From positions 1-64,000 of the forward strand of contig JBPOIK010000112.1 in NCBI GenBank assembly GCA_052034525.1: DNA of 64,000 nt, in the 5' to 3' direction. Shown one piece after another: positions 17,198-27,449 of this stretch. Under the pieces are notes generated by a model. It saw only the letters and a list, made by a program, of their open reading frames with translations. It searched no databases and was not told where the DNA came from. This DNA comes from JAFGJQ01 sp052034525. Its GTDB lineage: Bacteria > Planctomycetota > Phycisphaerae > UBA1845. The translations under genes were made by a program, and so were the position numbers. The first letter of the stretch is position 1, and each line of letters opens with the position of its first letter.

Positions 17198-19192
17198 ATG
17201 AAGCCATACATTCTGATGACCTGGTTGCTGATGATAGTCCCCGTGATGGGAGCCGAACCGGCCAAGCCGGAGGCCCCGCCGATACTCTCGCTGGCCCCGG
17301 CGGATCCATCGCTTTTGCTGTATCTGGACAAGTCTTCCGACCTGCTGAACCTGGCTTCCATGCTGATAGAGGACTACCAGAAGAGAACGCTCCTGACACC
17401 GGTCGCCGCGATTAGCGATGGACCCACCATGGTGTCCGTCGTGGGAACGCCGCTGACCGGTCCGGAAATGCGTATCGAGTTCGCCACGCGGCTGACCGTG
17501 GACGAGGCGGAGTTTTTCCGCCGGCTCGACGAGGACGGATTCGGCGCGATTCGCGAGCTGGAACCGGCGTCCGCGACGGCCGGCGTGAGCGAGGCCGGAC
17601 CGCTGCGCGTCATCCGACTGCCCGGACCGATGCCCATCGGCCTGCTGGCCGGTGTCAAGGACGGCGTGGTCTACGCCAGCACGCGCAAGTCGGACGTCGA
17701 TACGTGGCTGGCCGGCGGTGAGATGGGACCGCGATTCGTGGGGACGGACGCATACACCCGGCTGGTCGCCCGGCCCGGCGCGTCGCCGGACGTGGTGTTC
17801 TACGTGGACTGCAAGCCGTTCCAAACGCTGGCGGCGCAGAAGGCGCGCCAGGAAGGCTTGGATAGACTGTTCCACACCCTGGGATTCGATCGCGTGCAGG
17901 CCGCCGCATTGACCATGTCGTGGCAGTCGAATCAGGCATTGCAGGCACGCCTGGCCGTCGGATTGGAGGAGGGGCAGGACAAGCTCTCCAATCCGTCGAT
18001 GCCGCGGGAAGAGACGGCCCGAATCACGCGGCTGGTGCCGGCGGGATACGCGAGCTTCGTGCGAGGCGCGTGTACCAGCGTGGCGGATATGCTGAGCCGG
18101 ATCAGTGTTCTGATCGACAGCATCGATCCGGCCATCGTCGCAGAATTCCGCGAGGAATGCGCGGAGTGGCAGGCCGAACTGGGCTTCGATCCACATCGGG
18201 ATTTTCTGGGCAACCTGGTCGACGAATGGCTGTTCGCCCTCAAGATCGGCCGGGATGGCCCGGAGAGCTGGATGGCGGCGGCACGATTGGCCGAACCGGT
18301 TACGTTCGCACAACAGTTGGGCGCTGTGGCGAAAGCATACGACCTGCTGTTTGAATCGCAGACGTACGAAGGCGTAATCATTCAGACACCAGTCGCGGGG
18401 AGCGGCCCCCGCTTCGCACTGGCGATTGTGGACGGCTGCCTGGTGGTCGGTCCGGACGGGAAGACCATTCAGGCTGTCGTGGACGCCCAGGTGGACGGGA
18501 AGTCTCTCATACAGGCGCCGGACATGGCCGGCCTGATGAAGTCGATGCCTTCGGACTCGTGTCTGCTGGCGAACATCGAGCTGGGCGCGATTCTGCGGCT
18601 GGCACAGGCCCAGCCGAACTCCGAATCTACGATGCCGGCCGGCATTCGGACGCTCATTCGGCAGATTGCGGATTCAGAGGCCTGCCTGGGCGGCGCGCTG
18701 TCATCCAGAGACAACATCCTGACACTGGACTGGGTTCTTCGCACGCCGAGGGAGAAGCCTGTCAGGGATCTGACGGTTTCTTCCATCGGCCAGGTTGTGC
18801 GGGCCGGGCGTGAGCAGGCCTGGCGGGCAGAATCGGCACGAAATATCCGAGAGATTGCAACGAGTTGCATCACCTACTCAAACGATCACGAGGGGCAGTG
18901 GCCGACCACGCTGGGAGAATTGGTCCGCGAGGGGCTGGCAGCGGAGAGCTGGTTTGTCGCACCGTACGAGCAGAGCCCGATCGTCCTGACAGCCGATACC
19001 GTGGATCGGATGGGCTCGTATCTCTACCGCAGCGGCGTGACGTGGGACACCGACTCCAGAACCGTGGTCATCTGTGAGCGTGAGCTTCGCGACGGAGGGC
19101 TTTTCGTCGTCTTCGCCGACGGGCACGTGGAGTGGGTGCTCGGCCCGGAAGCGGAGCGACTGTTGGCCCAGATGCAACAAGACGCGCGTTGA
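17198..19192 (+). CDS. Secreted protein with prepilin-like C-terminal end
   Basis: A 664-residue protein with a signal peptide (cut near VMGAEPA). The body resembles the planctomycete DUF3352-like proteins: repeated segments such as VSVVGTPLTGPEMRIEFATRL and LLAGVKDGVVYASTRKS. The last 110 residues (SARNIREIATSCITYSNDHEG, then FVVFADGHVEWV) resemble the C-terminal part of DUF1559-type pseudopilins without their N-terminal helix. Function unknown. ATG 17198 is preferred over GTG 17189 because GGAG lies 8 bases before it. It forms a pair with the preceding secreted protein gene. Confidence 0.75.
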   Translation: MKPYILMTWLLMIVPVMGAEPAKPEAPPILSLAPADPSLLLYLDKSSDLLNLASMLIEDYQKRTLLTPVAAISDGPTMVSVVGTPLTGPEMRIEFATRLTVDEAEFFRRLDEDGFGAIRELEPASATAGVSEAGPLRVIRLPGPMPIGLLAGVKDGVVYASTRKSDVDTWLAGGEMGPRFVGTDAYTRLVARPGASPDVVFYVDCKPFQTLAAQKARQEGLDRLFHTLGFDRVQAAALTMSWQSNQALQARLAVGLEEGQDKLSNPSMPREETARITRLVPAGYASFVRGACTSVADMLSRISVLIDSIDPAIVAEFREECAEWQAELGFDPHRDFLGNLVDEWLFALKIGRDGPESWMAAARLAEPVTFAQQLGAVAKAYDLLFESQTYEGVIIQTPVAGSGPRFALAIVDGCLVVGPDGKTIQAVVDAQVDGKSLIQAPDMAGLMKSMPSDSCLLANIELGAILRLAQAQPNSESTMPAGIRTLIRQIADSEACLGGALSSRDNILTLDWVLRTPREKPVRDLTVSSIGQVVRAGREQAWRAESARNIREIATSCITYSNDHEGQWPTTLGELVREGLAAESWFVAPYEQSPIVLTADTVDRMGSYLYRSGVTWDTDSRTVVICERELRDGGLFVVFADGHVEWVLGPEAERLLAQMQQDAR

Positions 19193-19384
19193 GAGGTTAT
19201 CGCTGGCCTTCACGCCTTCCTGTGTCACTACCATACCGTGCGTTGAGACGGTCGAGGAACAGCCAGGTGCTGTCGGGCGGAACGGTCTTGCCCTGATCGC
19301 GATAGAGATGGTCGACCGTCTTAAGCTTGCGGGTCGGGCAGACCAGCATCTGAGTTCTCGAGGGGCAATACCGTCTCTCCCTGA

Positions 19385-21979
19385 TCAGACGCCGATGGGG
19401 CCGGGGGATGGTCGCGGCGCGCGGCCGGCGAGACGACGCACGGCCACATCCACGGGCCACAGAAGCACGGCCAACAGCGCCAAGAGAGGCCAGTGCGGGG
19501 AAGAGCGGATGATTTCATGAGGTGCGGATGCCGCGGCATACTCGGCAACCTGCTTGGGAGCAGGGTCAAGCACTCCCCCTCCTTCGCGAACGATGCTCTC
19601 GAGCGCGGACAGGTCCGGGCCGGTGGCGGCCAGTTCGGCCGTCTGTTGTGAGCGTACCAGGGCGGTCAGGTCGACGGCCATCTCCGCACCGGCCGTCAGG
19701 CGCATCTGGCAGCGATTGGTTTCGCGGCCACGACAGCGCCCGGTGAACTCGTAGAGGCCGGGCCGCATCTCGCGACAGACCATGGGCGTGGTCGATCCGC
19801 TCTCATCGCCCAGCGGCTCGATCGACCCTGTGCCCCGTAACCCGCTGGCGGGCGTTTCCGACTCCGCCTCCACGACGCGCACGAGGATCCGAACGTGCTC
19901 CCCGGTGACTCTGGGTTCCATGACGGCGCGAAATGGGCGGGTGTCGCTCATCACCCAGCGTACGATCTCCGCCCAGAACGGAGCCGTTCCGGGCGATGCG
20001 ACCCATCGCGAGGCCCAGTGGCTTTTCGCATCGCTGGTGAACGCCACCACGCGTCCCAGACCGCAATACCACGAGGCCAGCAGCGCCCGACGTTCATCGC
20101 GAAGCAAATGTACCTGCACGAGCGGATCACGGCGTGCCTCGACCGAAACACACCCATCGAGCTCAGGCAGGGCACTTGCCGCAATGCTCCGGACGGCGGC
20201 GGCTTCGGGCCCGGGTTGCGGCTTGAAGGCTTCCGCCCGCTGTTCGGCCTCACGCGTAATCGTCTGAGCCTGGCGGAGGAACACGGCGGGGACATCAGAG
20301 ACGTCTTGGCAGAAGTGGTATTCGCCACCGGTTGACACGGCCAGAAACTTGAGCACACGAGGGCTCGCGCCGAAGCCGATGCCGATACCGGTCACGCGGA
20401 TGTCGCTCTGGCGCATCTGCTCGGCCAGGAATTGCCACAGACCCTTGTCGGCTTCGTCGCTGGTCTGCCCGTCGGTCAGGATGATCATGTACCGCGCCTG
20501 GTCGGTTGCCGTGAGCAGATGGACGCCGTCCTGGACAGCCGGTCCCATTCGCGTTCCACCGCCGCTTCTGATGGCGTTGACCGCCCGTATCAGGTCCGCC
20601 TTCTCCAAAATGGGTCGCTGCTGGAGAATCGGTTGGGCGACAGTGTCAAATGCGATCACGGAAACCTGGGCCTCCTGCGGAAGACTCTCCATGCAGCGAG
20701 CGAAAGCCAGTTTGACCATGTCGAGCTCCCCGCCGGCCATGCTTCCTGAACGGTCAATTATGAAGCAGACGTGCGAGCGCGGCAGCGGCGCCTCCCGTTT
20801 CCGCGGCTCCGGTTCAAAAGTGACGGGCAGCAATGCTTCCACGGCCGACCCATGCCATTGCCTGGGCAGCACCCGGGTGCCCCCCAAGAACAGCAAACCG
20901 CCGCCCCGCCTCCGCACGAATGTCGACAGCGCGTTCGCCTGCTCCGCCGTCAGCAGGGGCCCCGGCCAGTCGCTGAACACCACGGCGTCGAACGAATCGT
21001 ATTCGTGCAGTTGCGAGGGCAACTGATCCAGCGAGCGGACCTCCCACTCGAGCCGGAGCGATTCCAGGGCCGCCCGCAAGTAGCCCAACTCCTCCGGTGC
21101 CGGGTCCAGAATCATTACACGAGGCGCCCCGACGGCATAGAACGGAAGGCAGGCCGACATCGCCATAGGGGGAGACGCCGACGGATCGGTCACGACGACC
21201 TTCCACTCCTGTGCCCCGCGCCAGCGGGGCTGGACCGTCAGGGCCATCACGCGATCGCTTTCCAGCGTAACCGTCTCCCGCTGCTGCTCCATTCCGGATG
21301 GGTCCATGACCTGCACGATCAACTCCGCCGGCCAATCGCTGGCCAGGCGCAGTTCCGCACGGGCGGGCTGGCCGACGGTCGTGGAAGACGGCGGCGTAAG
21401 GCTGACGATGCGGGGACCACGCGGTCCGGGCGTGCCAATCGGGCATGCATGAACCCGCGCCCCGGCCGCCTGCAACTCCCGCGCGATTCGCTCCGGATCA
21501 CCCCGGGTGGACCGACCGTCAGAGAACAGAATGGCCTGACGGTTCAGGCATTCCGGGTACACCGTCCGGGCGGCTCTCAAGGCCGCGGCGATGTCGGTTT
21601 CGTCCCGATGGACAGAGTCCGCCTTCGCCATGGGCTCGACGGTGCCCCCAAATGCCAGTTCCGCCACGTTTGTTTCGGCCGGTAGAGCGGCCCGGTATCG
21701 CGAGAGGGCTTCCGTCACCCCTTCCGCATCCGTCCCGACGCTGTTGCTGTAATCGACGAGGAAGGCAACGACCGGCGGCTCGGCGTGGGTCCGCCGTGCC
21801 ACCGAGTACGGCCCGGCCAGCGCGAAGATCAGAAGCATCAGGAGGATTGCGCGGACCGTGGCTGATGCCATGCGGAACCCCGGGCGGTCCGACCGGCAAG
21901 GAAGCCTGGTCGCCACCCACACGAACGGGAGGGCAAGCAGCGCCCAGAGCACCCAGGGATGTTCCCAGTGAATGGTCAA
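19385..21979 (-). CDS. Large membrane-anchored VWA-domain protein
   Basis: An 864-residue protein that starts with two membrane helices (HPWVLWALLALPFVWVATRL and VRAILLMLLIFALAGPY). An N-terminal VWA-like part carries a DxSxS motif (DYSNS). A glutamine-amidotransferase-like segment follows, with SDWPGPLLTAEQANALS and GGLLFLGG. A second, intact VWA domain begins near residue 400 with the MIDAS motif DRSGSMAGGE and continues with ILTDGQTSDEADKG. One last membrane helix lies near the C-terminus. It is the distal gene of the MoxR-DUF58-BatA-VWA set, 15 bases after the BatA-type gene. Such proteins probably form metal-dependent adhesion surfaces worked on by the MoxR ATPase. Confidence 0.88.
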   Translation of the reverse strand: MTIHWEHPWVLWALLALPFVWVATRLPCRSDRPGFRMASATVRAILLMLLIFALAGPYSVARRTHAEPPVVAFLVDYSNSVGTDAEGVTEALSRYRAALPAETNVAELAFGGTVEPMAKADSVHRDETDIAAALRAARTVYPECLNRQAILFSDGRSTRGDPERIARELQAAGARVHACPIGTPGPRGPRIVSLTPPSSTTVGQPARAELRLASDWPAELIVQVMDPSGMEQQRETVTLESDRVMALTVQPRWRGAQEWKVVVTDPSASPPMAMSACLPFYAVGAPRVMILDPAPEELGYLRAALESLRLEWEVRSLDQLPSQLHEYDSFDAVVFSDWPGPLLTAEQANALSTFVRRRGGGLLFLGGTRVLPRQWHGSAVEALLPVTFEPEPRKREAPLPRSHVCFIIDRSGSMAGGELDMVKLAFARCMESLPQEAQVSVIAFDTVAQPILQQRPILEKADLIRAVNAIRSGGGTRMGPAVQDGVHLLTATDQARYMIILTDGQTSDEADKGLWQFLAEQMRQSDIRVTGIGIGFGASPRVLKFLAVSTGGEYHFCQDVSDVPAVFLRQAQTITREAEQRAEAFKPQPGPEAAAVRSIAASALPELDGCVSVEARRDPLVQVHLLRDERRALLASWYCGLGRVVAFTSDAKSHWASRWVASPGTAPFWAEIVRWVMSDTRPFRAVMEPRVTGEHVRILVRVVEAESETPASGLRGTGSIEPLGDESGSTTPMVCREMRPGLYEFTGRCRGRETNRCQMRLTAGAEMAVDLTALVRSQQTAELAATGPDLSALESIVREGGGVLDPAPKQVAEYAAASAPHEIIRSSPHWPLLALLAVLLWPVDVAVRRLAGRAPRPSPGPIGV

Positions 21980-21994
21980 TCCACGGTCCTCTCA

Positions 21995-23875
21995 TCACAA
22001 ACGCAGCACCTGGAGTCGAAACAGCAGCCATTCCAGGGCCACAAAAACCGTTCCGACCAACAGGAGAATGCGCCAGGGCTGTCGGAACCAGTCACCCGTC
22101 ATCAGCCAGGCGGGTGCATCCGATCGCGCGCCTTCCTGTTCGGGCGCCTCCGACGCATCGTCGGGGGAACCCGACCGGCTATCGGCGAATGCGTTGAACG
22201 CCATCCATTGCTCGTTCGCATCACCGCGCAATCGGTACAAGCCCTGGCGTGTCACATCCATCCAGCGCCAGCGATCAGGCGCCATGAGCCTTCGAAGAAC
22301 CTGCCCGTCCGGACCTATGAGTTGGGATTCCCCATGCCGACTCCGCGATCGTTCGAACGGAGTACCGGTCTTGTACGCGATGACGGCTTCGTCACCCTGC
22401 CGGTCCAGCAGGTAGTCGATCGCATTCCAGAGGAGCACGGGAAAGGTCGGCCGCAGAACCAGGTTGCTGTCCCCCAGAGCGAAGTTGAAGTATAGCGCCG
22501 CCGCTCGGACGGGCGTCGTGGCGTCCGCCGGCCAGCGCACCTCAAAAAGCAGATTCGTGTCCCCGGATGCCACCAGAGACGTGTACGGACCCTGTGACTC
22601 GATACCCGCCGCGGCGGCCACCCGCCAGGTGGACAGGTCCACATCCTTCAGGGCCGGATGCCCGGCTCGCCAGTTCGTCGGCGCGAGGTCCGTTGGTGAC
22701 GAGCCGGCGGCCACCCGCGTCCATCCGAACGGGTCGGGACAACCGAACAGCAGATAACGGCCCGCGGATGGGCTCGTCGGACCCACCAGCACGTTGTCGA
22801 ATACAACCAGATCAGCCCTCGTTGATGATTCCCAGTCGTGCGGGTGGACGACAGCTACATCGACATTCGGATCCGCGCGCAGGGCCGCGGACAGAAACGG
22901 GTTGCCGCTTGTCACGAGCAGAACGCGAAGGGAATCGGGCAGGGCCCAGACTCCCCAGGCGTCGTTGTCCAGCGGAAGGGCGTCCGTCGGGTACGCCCGC
23001 ACGTGAAAGGCCGTGCCCGGAGCGACGCGGGACATGTCAAAGACGATTTCCGTTCGATCCGTGACGAGCGGTGCGGTCCGCTCTTCGATGACGGCGCCGA
23101 TCTTCCCCGATTCCGCTGTGGACAGGACGAGCCGCACGTCGGGCAGGGGCGGACCATTCGCGCGCAATACGACGCGGACGGCCGGTTCGCGGCCGACGCG
23201 ATCCAGTCCGACGATCGACAGGGCATTCTTTGCCTGTCCGATTCTGTACCACGCCAGGTGAGCCGGCCGATTCTCAAGATCGGAATAGGCAGACTCGGCC
23301 GCATCCGTGAAGACGGCGATCCGTGTCTTCCGGCCGATCGTCGCCAGTGAAGCCGCCAGTTCCAGCGCCGACTCGAGCGAAGCCTCCGCGTCGTCCGCAT
23401 CCACGGAACGAAGGGCGGCGTCAATCTCGATCGAATCACGGCCACGCACGAGCCGAGGTTCGGCCCGGACCCCCGCGCGAATGATGCTGATAAGCGCGCC
23501 GGGCGGGGCCTCTCGGACGATCCGCGATGCCCGTTCCTGAGCGAGCTGCAGTCGGGTCCGGCCATCGGATTCGACGGATTGCATGGTGGCGCCGGCGTCG
23601 ATCACCAGAATCCACTCATGGTACTCGGCGTCCGGTCGTATCGGACCGGCCAGCGCCACGGCCAGCAAGCCCAGAATCGCCAGACTCGCCAGCCAAGTAG
23701 GGATATGCGAGAGGTAGCGGCTCAGGGCTCGCGGCGTCCGCGGCCGGCTGGCCGGCCACCAGAAGCGAAGCGATGGAACGCGCAGAAGAACGGCCCGACG
23801 CCTGTACAGGAACAGAACGGTCAGTGGGATCGCCAGCGCAAGCAACCACAGAGCGTGAGGGTTCAGCCACGTCAC
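21995..23875 (-). CDS. BatA-type membrane protein with degenerate VWA domain
   Basis: A 626-residue protein. The first 75 residues match the BatA N-terminal region: helix ALWLLALAIPLTVLFLY, an arginine-rich stretch, and helix TWLASLAILGLLAVALAGPI. The following VWA-like domain begins WILVIDAGATMQS; the MIDAS serines are missing (DAGAT), so metal binding is doubtful. A C-terminal membrane helix (ILLLVGTVFVALEWLLF) ends the protein. Its start overlaps the end of the DUF58 gene by 4 bases, showing one operon. Confidence 0.85.
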   Translation of the reverse strand: MTWLNPHALWLLALAIPLTVLFLYRRRAVLLRVPSLRFWWPASRPRTPRALSRYLSHIPTWLASLAILGLLAVALAGPIRPDAEYHEWILVIDAGATMQSVESDGRTRLQLAQERASRIVREAPPGALISIIRAGVRAEPRLVRGRDSIEIDAALRSVDADDAEASLESALELAASLATIGRKTRIAVFTDAAESAYSDLENRPAHLAWYRIGQAKNALSIVGLDRVGREPAVRVVLRANGPPLPDVRLVLSTAESGKIGAVIEERTAPLVTDRTEIVFDMSRVAPGTAFHVRAYPTDALPLDNDAWGVWALPDSLRVLLVTSGNPFLSAALRADPNVDVAVVHPHDWESSTRADLVVFDNVLVGPTSPSAGRYLLFGCPDPFGWTRVAAGSSPTDLAPTNWRAGHPALKDVDLSTWRVAAAAGIESQGPYTSLVASGDTNLLFEVRWPADATTPVRAAALYFNFALGDSNLVLRPTFPVLLWNAIDYLLDRQGDEAVIAYKTGTPFERSRSRHGESQLIGPDGQVLRRLMAPDRWRWMDVTRQGLYRLRGDANEQWMAFNAFADSRSGSPDDASEAPEQEGARSDAPAWLMTGDWFRQPWRILLLVGTVFVALEWLLFRLQVLRL

Positions 23876-24756
23876 GGCGACAGCACCTTATCACGGTGGG
23901 CCTGACAGAGAATCTCCAGAAAGGTCTCGGCGGTCCGGGCCAGAAGATACCCCTGCTGGCGACGCCGGCAATAGCCGGCAAGCCGCTGGCAATACGCCTC
24001 CACGCGATGGCGAACGGCCCGGCGGACAGATCCGTCCACGGTGACATCCAGACGGCGTCCGCTCTCACTGTCTTCCATCGCGAAGGCCCCATCCAGACCC
24101 TCGGCGAAATCCAGGCCGTCCATCACCTGAACCACCAACACGCGGTTCCCTGCCCGGAGAATCGCGTCAATGGCCAGCTCCGGATCGCCGGGCCCGAGGA
24201 AATCGCTGATGAGAATCACGAGACCGCGATGGCGACCCTGACGCAGATACTGAGAGACGGCCAACGACAGGTCCGTTACGCCCCCCGCGGCGGCCTCCCG
24301 CAGATGCGCAACCACCTGGCTCACCTGCCCCAAGCCGTGGACGGGCCCCAAGACCGTGGCGAGTCTCTCCGCGAAACACCCAACCGACACGCGGTCGCCA
24401 AGCCCCAGCATGAGATGGCTCACGCCGGCGGCCAGTTGGCAGGCCAACTGGACCTTGCGCAGCGGCGAGCCGAAATCCATGGACGCGCTTACGTCCACCA
24501 GGCTCGTCACGTAGACGCTCTCCTCCGCCTGCATGACCCGCACGACCAGCTCGCGCAGGCGGCCAAAGAGCGACCAGTCGATCCGCCGAAAATCGTCCCC
24601 GGGCGTGTAGTGACGAAAGTCCAGGAACTCCCAACCCTCGCCCCCGCGACGGATCCGATGGGATCCGGTGGTGCCGGGAGCCGTCGGGATTCGCGCGGCA
24701 AACACAAGCCGTCGCAGCCGTTGCAAGTCCATGGGTTGGAATGGGAAATCCGGCAT
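23872..24756 (-). CDS. DUF58 domain protein
   Basis: A 294-residue soluble protein. The family signature GEGWEFLDFRHYTPGDDFRRIDWSLFGR is complete at residues 40-68, followed by the VWA-like strand SLVDVSASMDFG. DUF58 proteins always sit next to MoxR ATPases and are thought to be their partners. The gene lies 14 bases after the MoxR gene and overlaps the BatA-type gene by 4 bases. Confidence 0.92.
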   Translation of the reverse strand: MPDFPFQPMDLQRLRRLVFAARIPTAPGTTGSHRIRRGGEGWEFLDFRHYTPGDDFRRIDWSLFGRLRELVVRVMQAEESVYVTSLVDVSASMDFGSPLRKVQLACQLAAGVSHLMLGLGDRVSVGCFAERLATVLGPVHGLGQVSQVVAHLREAAAGGVTDLSLAVSQYLRQGRHRGLVILISDFLGPGDPELAIDAILRAGNRVLVVQVMDGLDFAEGLDGAFAMEDSESGRRLDVTVDGSVRRAVRHRVEAYCQRLAGYCRRRQQGYLLARTAETFLEILCQAHRDKVLSP

Positions 24757-24770
24757 GTGCCTTGAGCCCC

Positions 24771-25784
24771 CTATCCGATCTTCCGCAACGTCTGCTCAAT
24801 GATGCCGTCGATGCACACTCCTTCGCTCTGGGCGTCGAAGTTGAGAATAATGCGATGCTGCAAGCAGGGAACAGCCCAGCGGGCCACATCCTCCCGGCCC
24901 ACGCTCGATCGCCCGTGGAGGGCCGCATTGAGCTTTCCGGCCAGCAGAAGGGCCTGAAACCCGCGCGGGCTCGCCCCAAATCGAATGAACTTGTCCGCGA
25001 TTTCCGATTCGCATTCAGGATGTGTGGCCAGCACCAGCCGCGCGGCAAAGTCCGCCACGTGCTTGGACACCGGGATGTGCCGGATCAGCGAGCCCCACTC
25101 GTGCAGACGCCGCTGGGGTTCGTCCATCACGCGGCGCACTCGAACCTCCTGACCGCCCGTTGTGCGCAGGCCGATCTCGACCAAATCCAGACGGTCCGGA
25201 AAGGGCACGTTCACCTTGAACAGGAAGCGGTCCAACTGGGCCTCGGGAAGCGGATACGTGCCCTCCATCTCCAGCGGGTTCTGCGTGGCCATGACCAGGA
25301 ACGGCGCGGGCAGGGCCATGGACGCACCGGCCACCGTGACCTGTCGTTCCTGCATGGCTTCCAACAGGGCACTCTGGGTCTTGGGTGTGGCGCGGTTGAT
25401 CTCGTCGGCCAAGAGCAGGTTGGTGAAGACCGGTCCCGGCATGAACTCGAACGCCATACGGCCATCTGGGCTGTTCTGAACCAGTCGGGTCCCCAGTATG
25501 TCCGCCGGCATGAGGTCGGGCGTGAACTGGATCCGGTTGAACTGCAGGCCCAGCACCTCACCCAGCGTACGGACCAGCAGCGTTTTGCCGAGACCGGGCA
25601 CGCCCTCCAGCAGAACGTGGCCCTCCAGAAAGAGCGCCGCGAGCACGCCTTCGATGACGACCGCCTGCCCGACGATCACGCGCTGGATTTCCGCCTGGAT
25701 GTCCGCGAACGTGGCTCGAAACTCAGCGAGTTGCGTCTGTATCTCTCGTTCGCGCTGCGGGATTGCCTGGGGTTCTGAGGTCAC
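24771..25784 (-). CDS. MoxR-family AAA+ ATPase
   Basis: A 337-residue ATPase. Walker A is GVPGLGKT, Walker B is LLADEIN, and the MoxR-specific stretch LQFNRIQFTPDLMPADILG is complete. Sensor and arginine-finger regions follow (ATQNPLEMEGTYPLPEAQLDRF). MoxR proteins act as chaperone-like machines on VWA-domain partners. I use the GTG start at 25784 because AAGGAG lies 6 bases upstream, and a longer frame would run into the lipoprotein gene. Confidence 0.93.
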   Translation of the reverse strand: MTSEPQAIPQREREIQTQLAEFRATFADIQAEIQRVIVGQAVVIEGVLAALFLEGHVLLEGVPGLGKTLLVRTLGEVLGLQFNRIQFTPDLMPADILGTRLVQNSPDGRMAFEFMPGPVFTNLLLADEINRATPKTQSALLEAMQERQVTVAGASMALPAPFLVMATQNPLEMEGTYPLPEAQLDRFLFKVNVPFPDRLDLVEIGLRTTGGQEVRVRRVMDEPQRRLHEWGSLIRHIPVSKHVADFAARLVLATHPECESEIADKFIRFGASPRGFQALLLAGKLNAALHGRSSVGREDVARWAVPCLQHRIILNFDAQSEGVCIDGIIEQTLRKIG

Positions 25785-25794
25785 GCACGGCTCC

Positions 25795-27381
25795 TTACGG
25801 GTTTGTGGCGGGTTGCGTGGAAGGGGACTGGACCGCGGATTCCGCCGCCCCGTGGTCGAGCTGCTGACGCAGATTCTCAAAATACTGGCGGATCAACTCG
25901 CGCCGGGCGGGCGGCATCTGTTCGAGATACAGGTCATCGGGCGACCCCTTGCTGTACTCCTCGCACAGGTCGAGCACTTGCATACCCGCCGGCGTCCTCG
26001 GATCCACGTACTCGGGCGAGATCACTTTGCCGCGGATGGGCGTCGCCGCCGCGTCCTCCGTTCCGCGGGCTGCCCGGACGTGAATCTCGGGCCCTGATGA
26101 TGGCCCATCGCCAGGCGCAGAGCCACCCGCTATCGGCGTGGTGCCCTTTCCGGCCTTCAGGCCACCGATCGAAGCGCCTGTCGGGTTGCATCCGTCTCCC
26201 TCGTCAGCAGAACCTTCCGGCTTCGCACCTGTCGTGCCGTCCGGCGCCGCCTTTGCATCGGCCGAATCCTGCCTGGCCCCCGCTTTTGGAGCATTGGAGA
26301 CGTCGCCGCCGGGCGAGCCGCCGGAAGCCGCCTGACCGGTTCCGGCCTGGCAGTTTCCGGAGCATGAGGGTTTGCCACAGGTTTTGCAGGCCGATTGCTT
26401 CGCGGATGCCGGTGGGGCGACCGTCGCCGAATCCTTCGCTTTGTTGCTCGGTGGCTCGCTACGTCGGTTTTTGCTGCTGCCGGCATTGGTGTTCGGCGCG
26501 CCCTCCGGCCTGTCCGTTGGCGCTGCCTGACCCGAATCTGGCTTGCTGTTCCCCTCGCCAGCTCGGCCGGATCCGGACTGTTGCTTTCCTGCATCGCCGG
26601 GAGCAGACTCACCCTGTTTCGAGGTAACGGGCGTGTCGGACGAGCTTCCCGTCCGACCGGCGCCTCTCTGATCTCCCTGGGGCGATCCCCTCGAATCCGC
26701 GCCGCGACCAGCGCCCGACGAGTCCCTCGCCTTGTCGCTCGATGGATCGATACGTCGACCTTCGTCGCTGCCGGTGTTGGTGTCCCGCGCGCCCCCCGGC
26801 CTGTCCGTTGGCCCTGCCTGACCAGACGCTGACTTGCTGTCCCCCTCACCAGCTCGACCAGACCCGGACTGTTGCTTTCCTGCATCGCCGGGAGCAGACT
26901 CACCCTGTTTCGAGGTAACGGGCGCGTCGGACGAGCTTCCCGCCCGACCGGCGCCTCTCTGATCTCCCTGGGGCGATCCCCTCGAATCCGCGCCGCGATC
27001 AGCGCCCGCCGAGTCCCTCGCCGCTGGCCCGGATCGAGCCACCCCTCCAGGCGTGGTAGATTCCCGGTTCTCACTTCCACTGGCAGCCTGCGGGGTGCTG
27101 CCGGGTGTGGCCCGCGCCGTCGACGGGCGGTGCGCACCCGTGCGGCTTTTTTCATCCGGATCGCGGGCGCGCTCGGACATGCCGTTCTTTGTTTCTGCGG
27201 CGGTCGTGTCGCGCGCGACGGGTTGTCTGGCGGGGGCTCGCGAAGGCGGGGCCGATGCCGATGCCTCCTCGCGCGGTTGTTCTACCGGCCGAGTTGCCTG
27301 GCGTCGCTCCGCGGATGCACAGCCAACGACAGCCGCAAGCGAGATCGCGGCGGCAAGCAGTGACCCGGATCGAATTGCCAT
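25795..27381 (-). CDS. Low-complexity lipoprotein with duplicated 97-residue block
   Basis: A 528-residue lipoprotein: signal sequence ending AVVGC near residue 21, then a disordered region rich in Gly, Ser, Ala, Asp and Lys. Two nearly identical 97-residue blocks lie in tandem (starting DSAGADRGADSRGS and DSSGAGRGADSRGS). After them comes a cysteine cluster CKTCGKPSCSGNC, likely a small metal-binding knuckle. The final 100 residues are folded-looking (VISPEYVDPRTPAGMQVLDL, MPPARRELIRQYFENLRQQL). No family recognised. It ends 10 bases before the MoxR gene, placing it in the same operon. The start at 27381 gives a clean signal peptide. Confidence 0.75.
   Translation of the reverse strand: MAIRSGSLLAAAISLAAVVGCASAERRQATRPVEQPREEASASAPPSRAPARQPVARDTTAAETKNGMSERARDPDEKSRTGAHRPSTARATPGSTPQAASGSENRESTTPGGVARSGPAARDSAGADRGADSRGSPQGDQRGAGRAGSSSDAPVTSKQGESAPGDAGKQQSGSGRAGEGDSKSASGQAGPTDRPGGARDTNTGSDEGRRIDPSSDKARDSSGAGRGADSRGSPQGDQRGAGRTGSSSDTPVTSKQGESAPGDAGKQQSGSGRAGEGNSKPDSGQAAPTDRPEGAPNTNAGSSKNRRSEPPSNKAKDSATVAPPASAKQSACKTCGKPSCSGNCQAGTGQAASGGSPGGDVSNAPKAGARQDSADAKAAPDGTTGAKPEGSADEGDGCNPTGASIGGLKAGKGTTPIAGGSAPGDGPSSGPEIHVRAARGTEDAAATPIRGKVISPEYVDPRTPAGMQVLDLCEEYSKGSPDDLYLEQMPPARRELIRQYFENLRQQLDHGAAESAVQSPSTQPATNP
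26450..27031 (-). repeat. Tandem duplication, period 291 bp
   Basis: Two direct copies of about 291 bp within the lipoprotein gene. For example, the same stretch containing TTGCTTTCCTGC occurs at 26581 and 26872. The 155 bases after each landmark differ at only a few positions, so the duplication is recent or kept uniform by recombination. Outer edges are approximate. Confidence 0.85.
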
Positions 27382-27449
27382 GATCGAGCCTCCAGCCACG
27401 CGGGCGACCAGCGAAAGGCCGATAGGCCGTCAGCCCTCATTGGGCGGCC

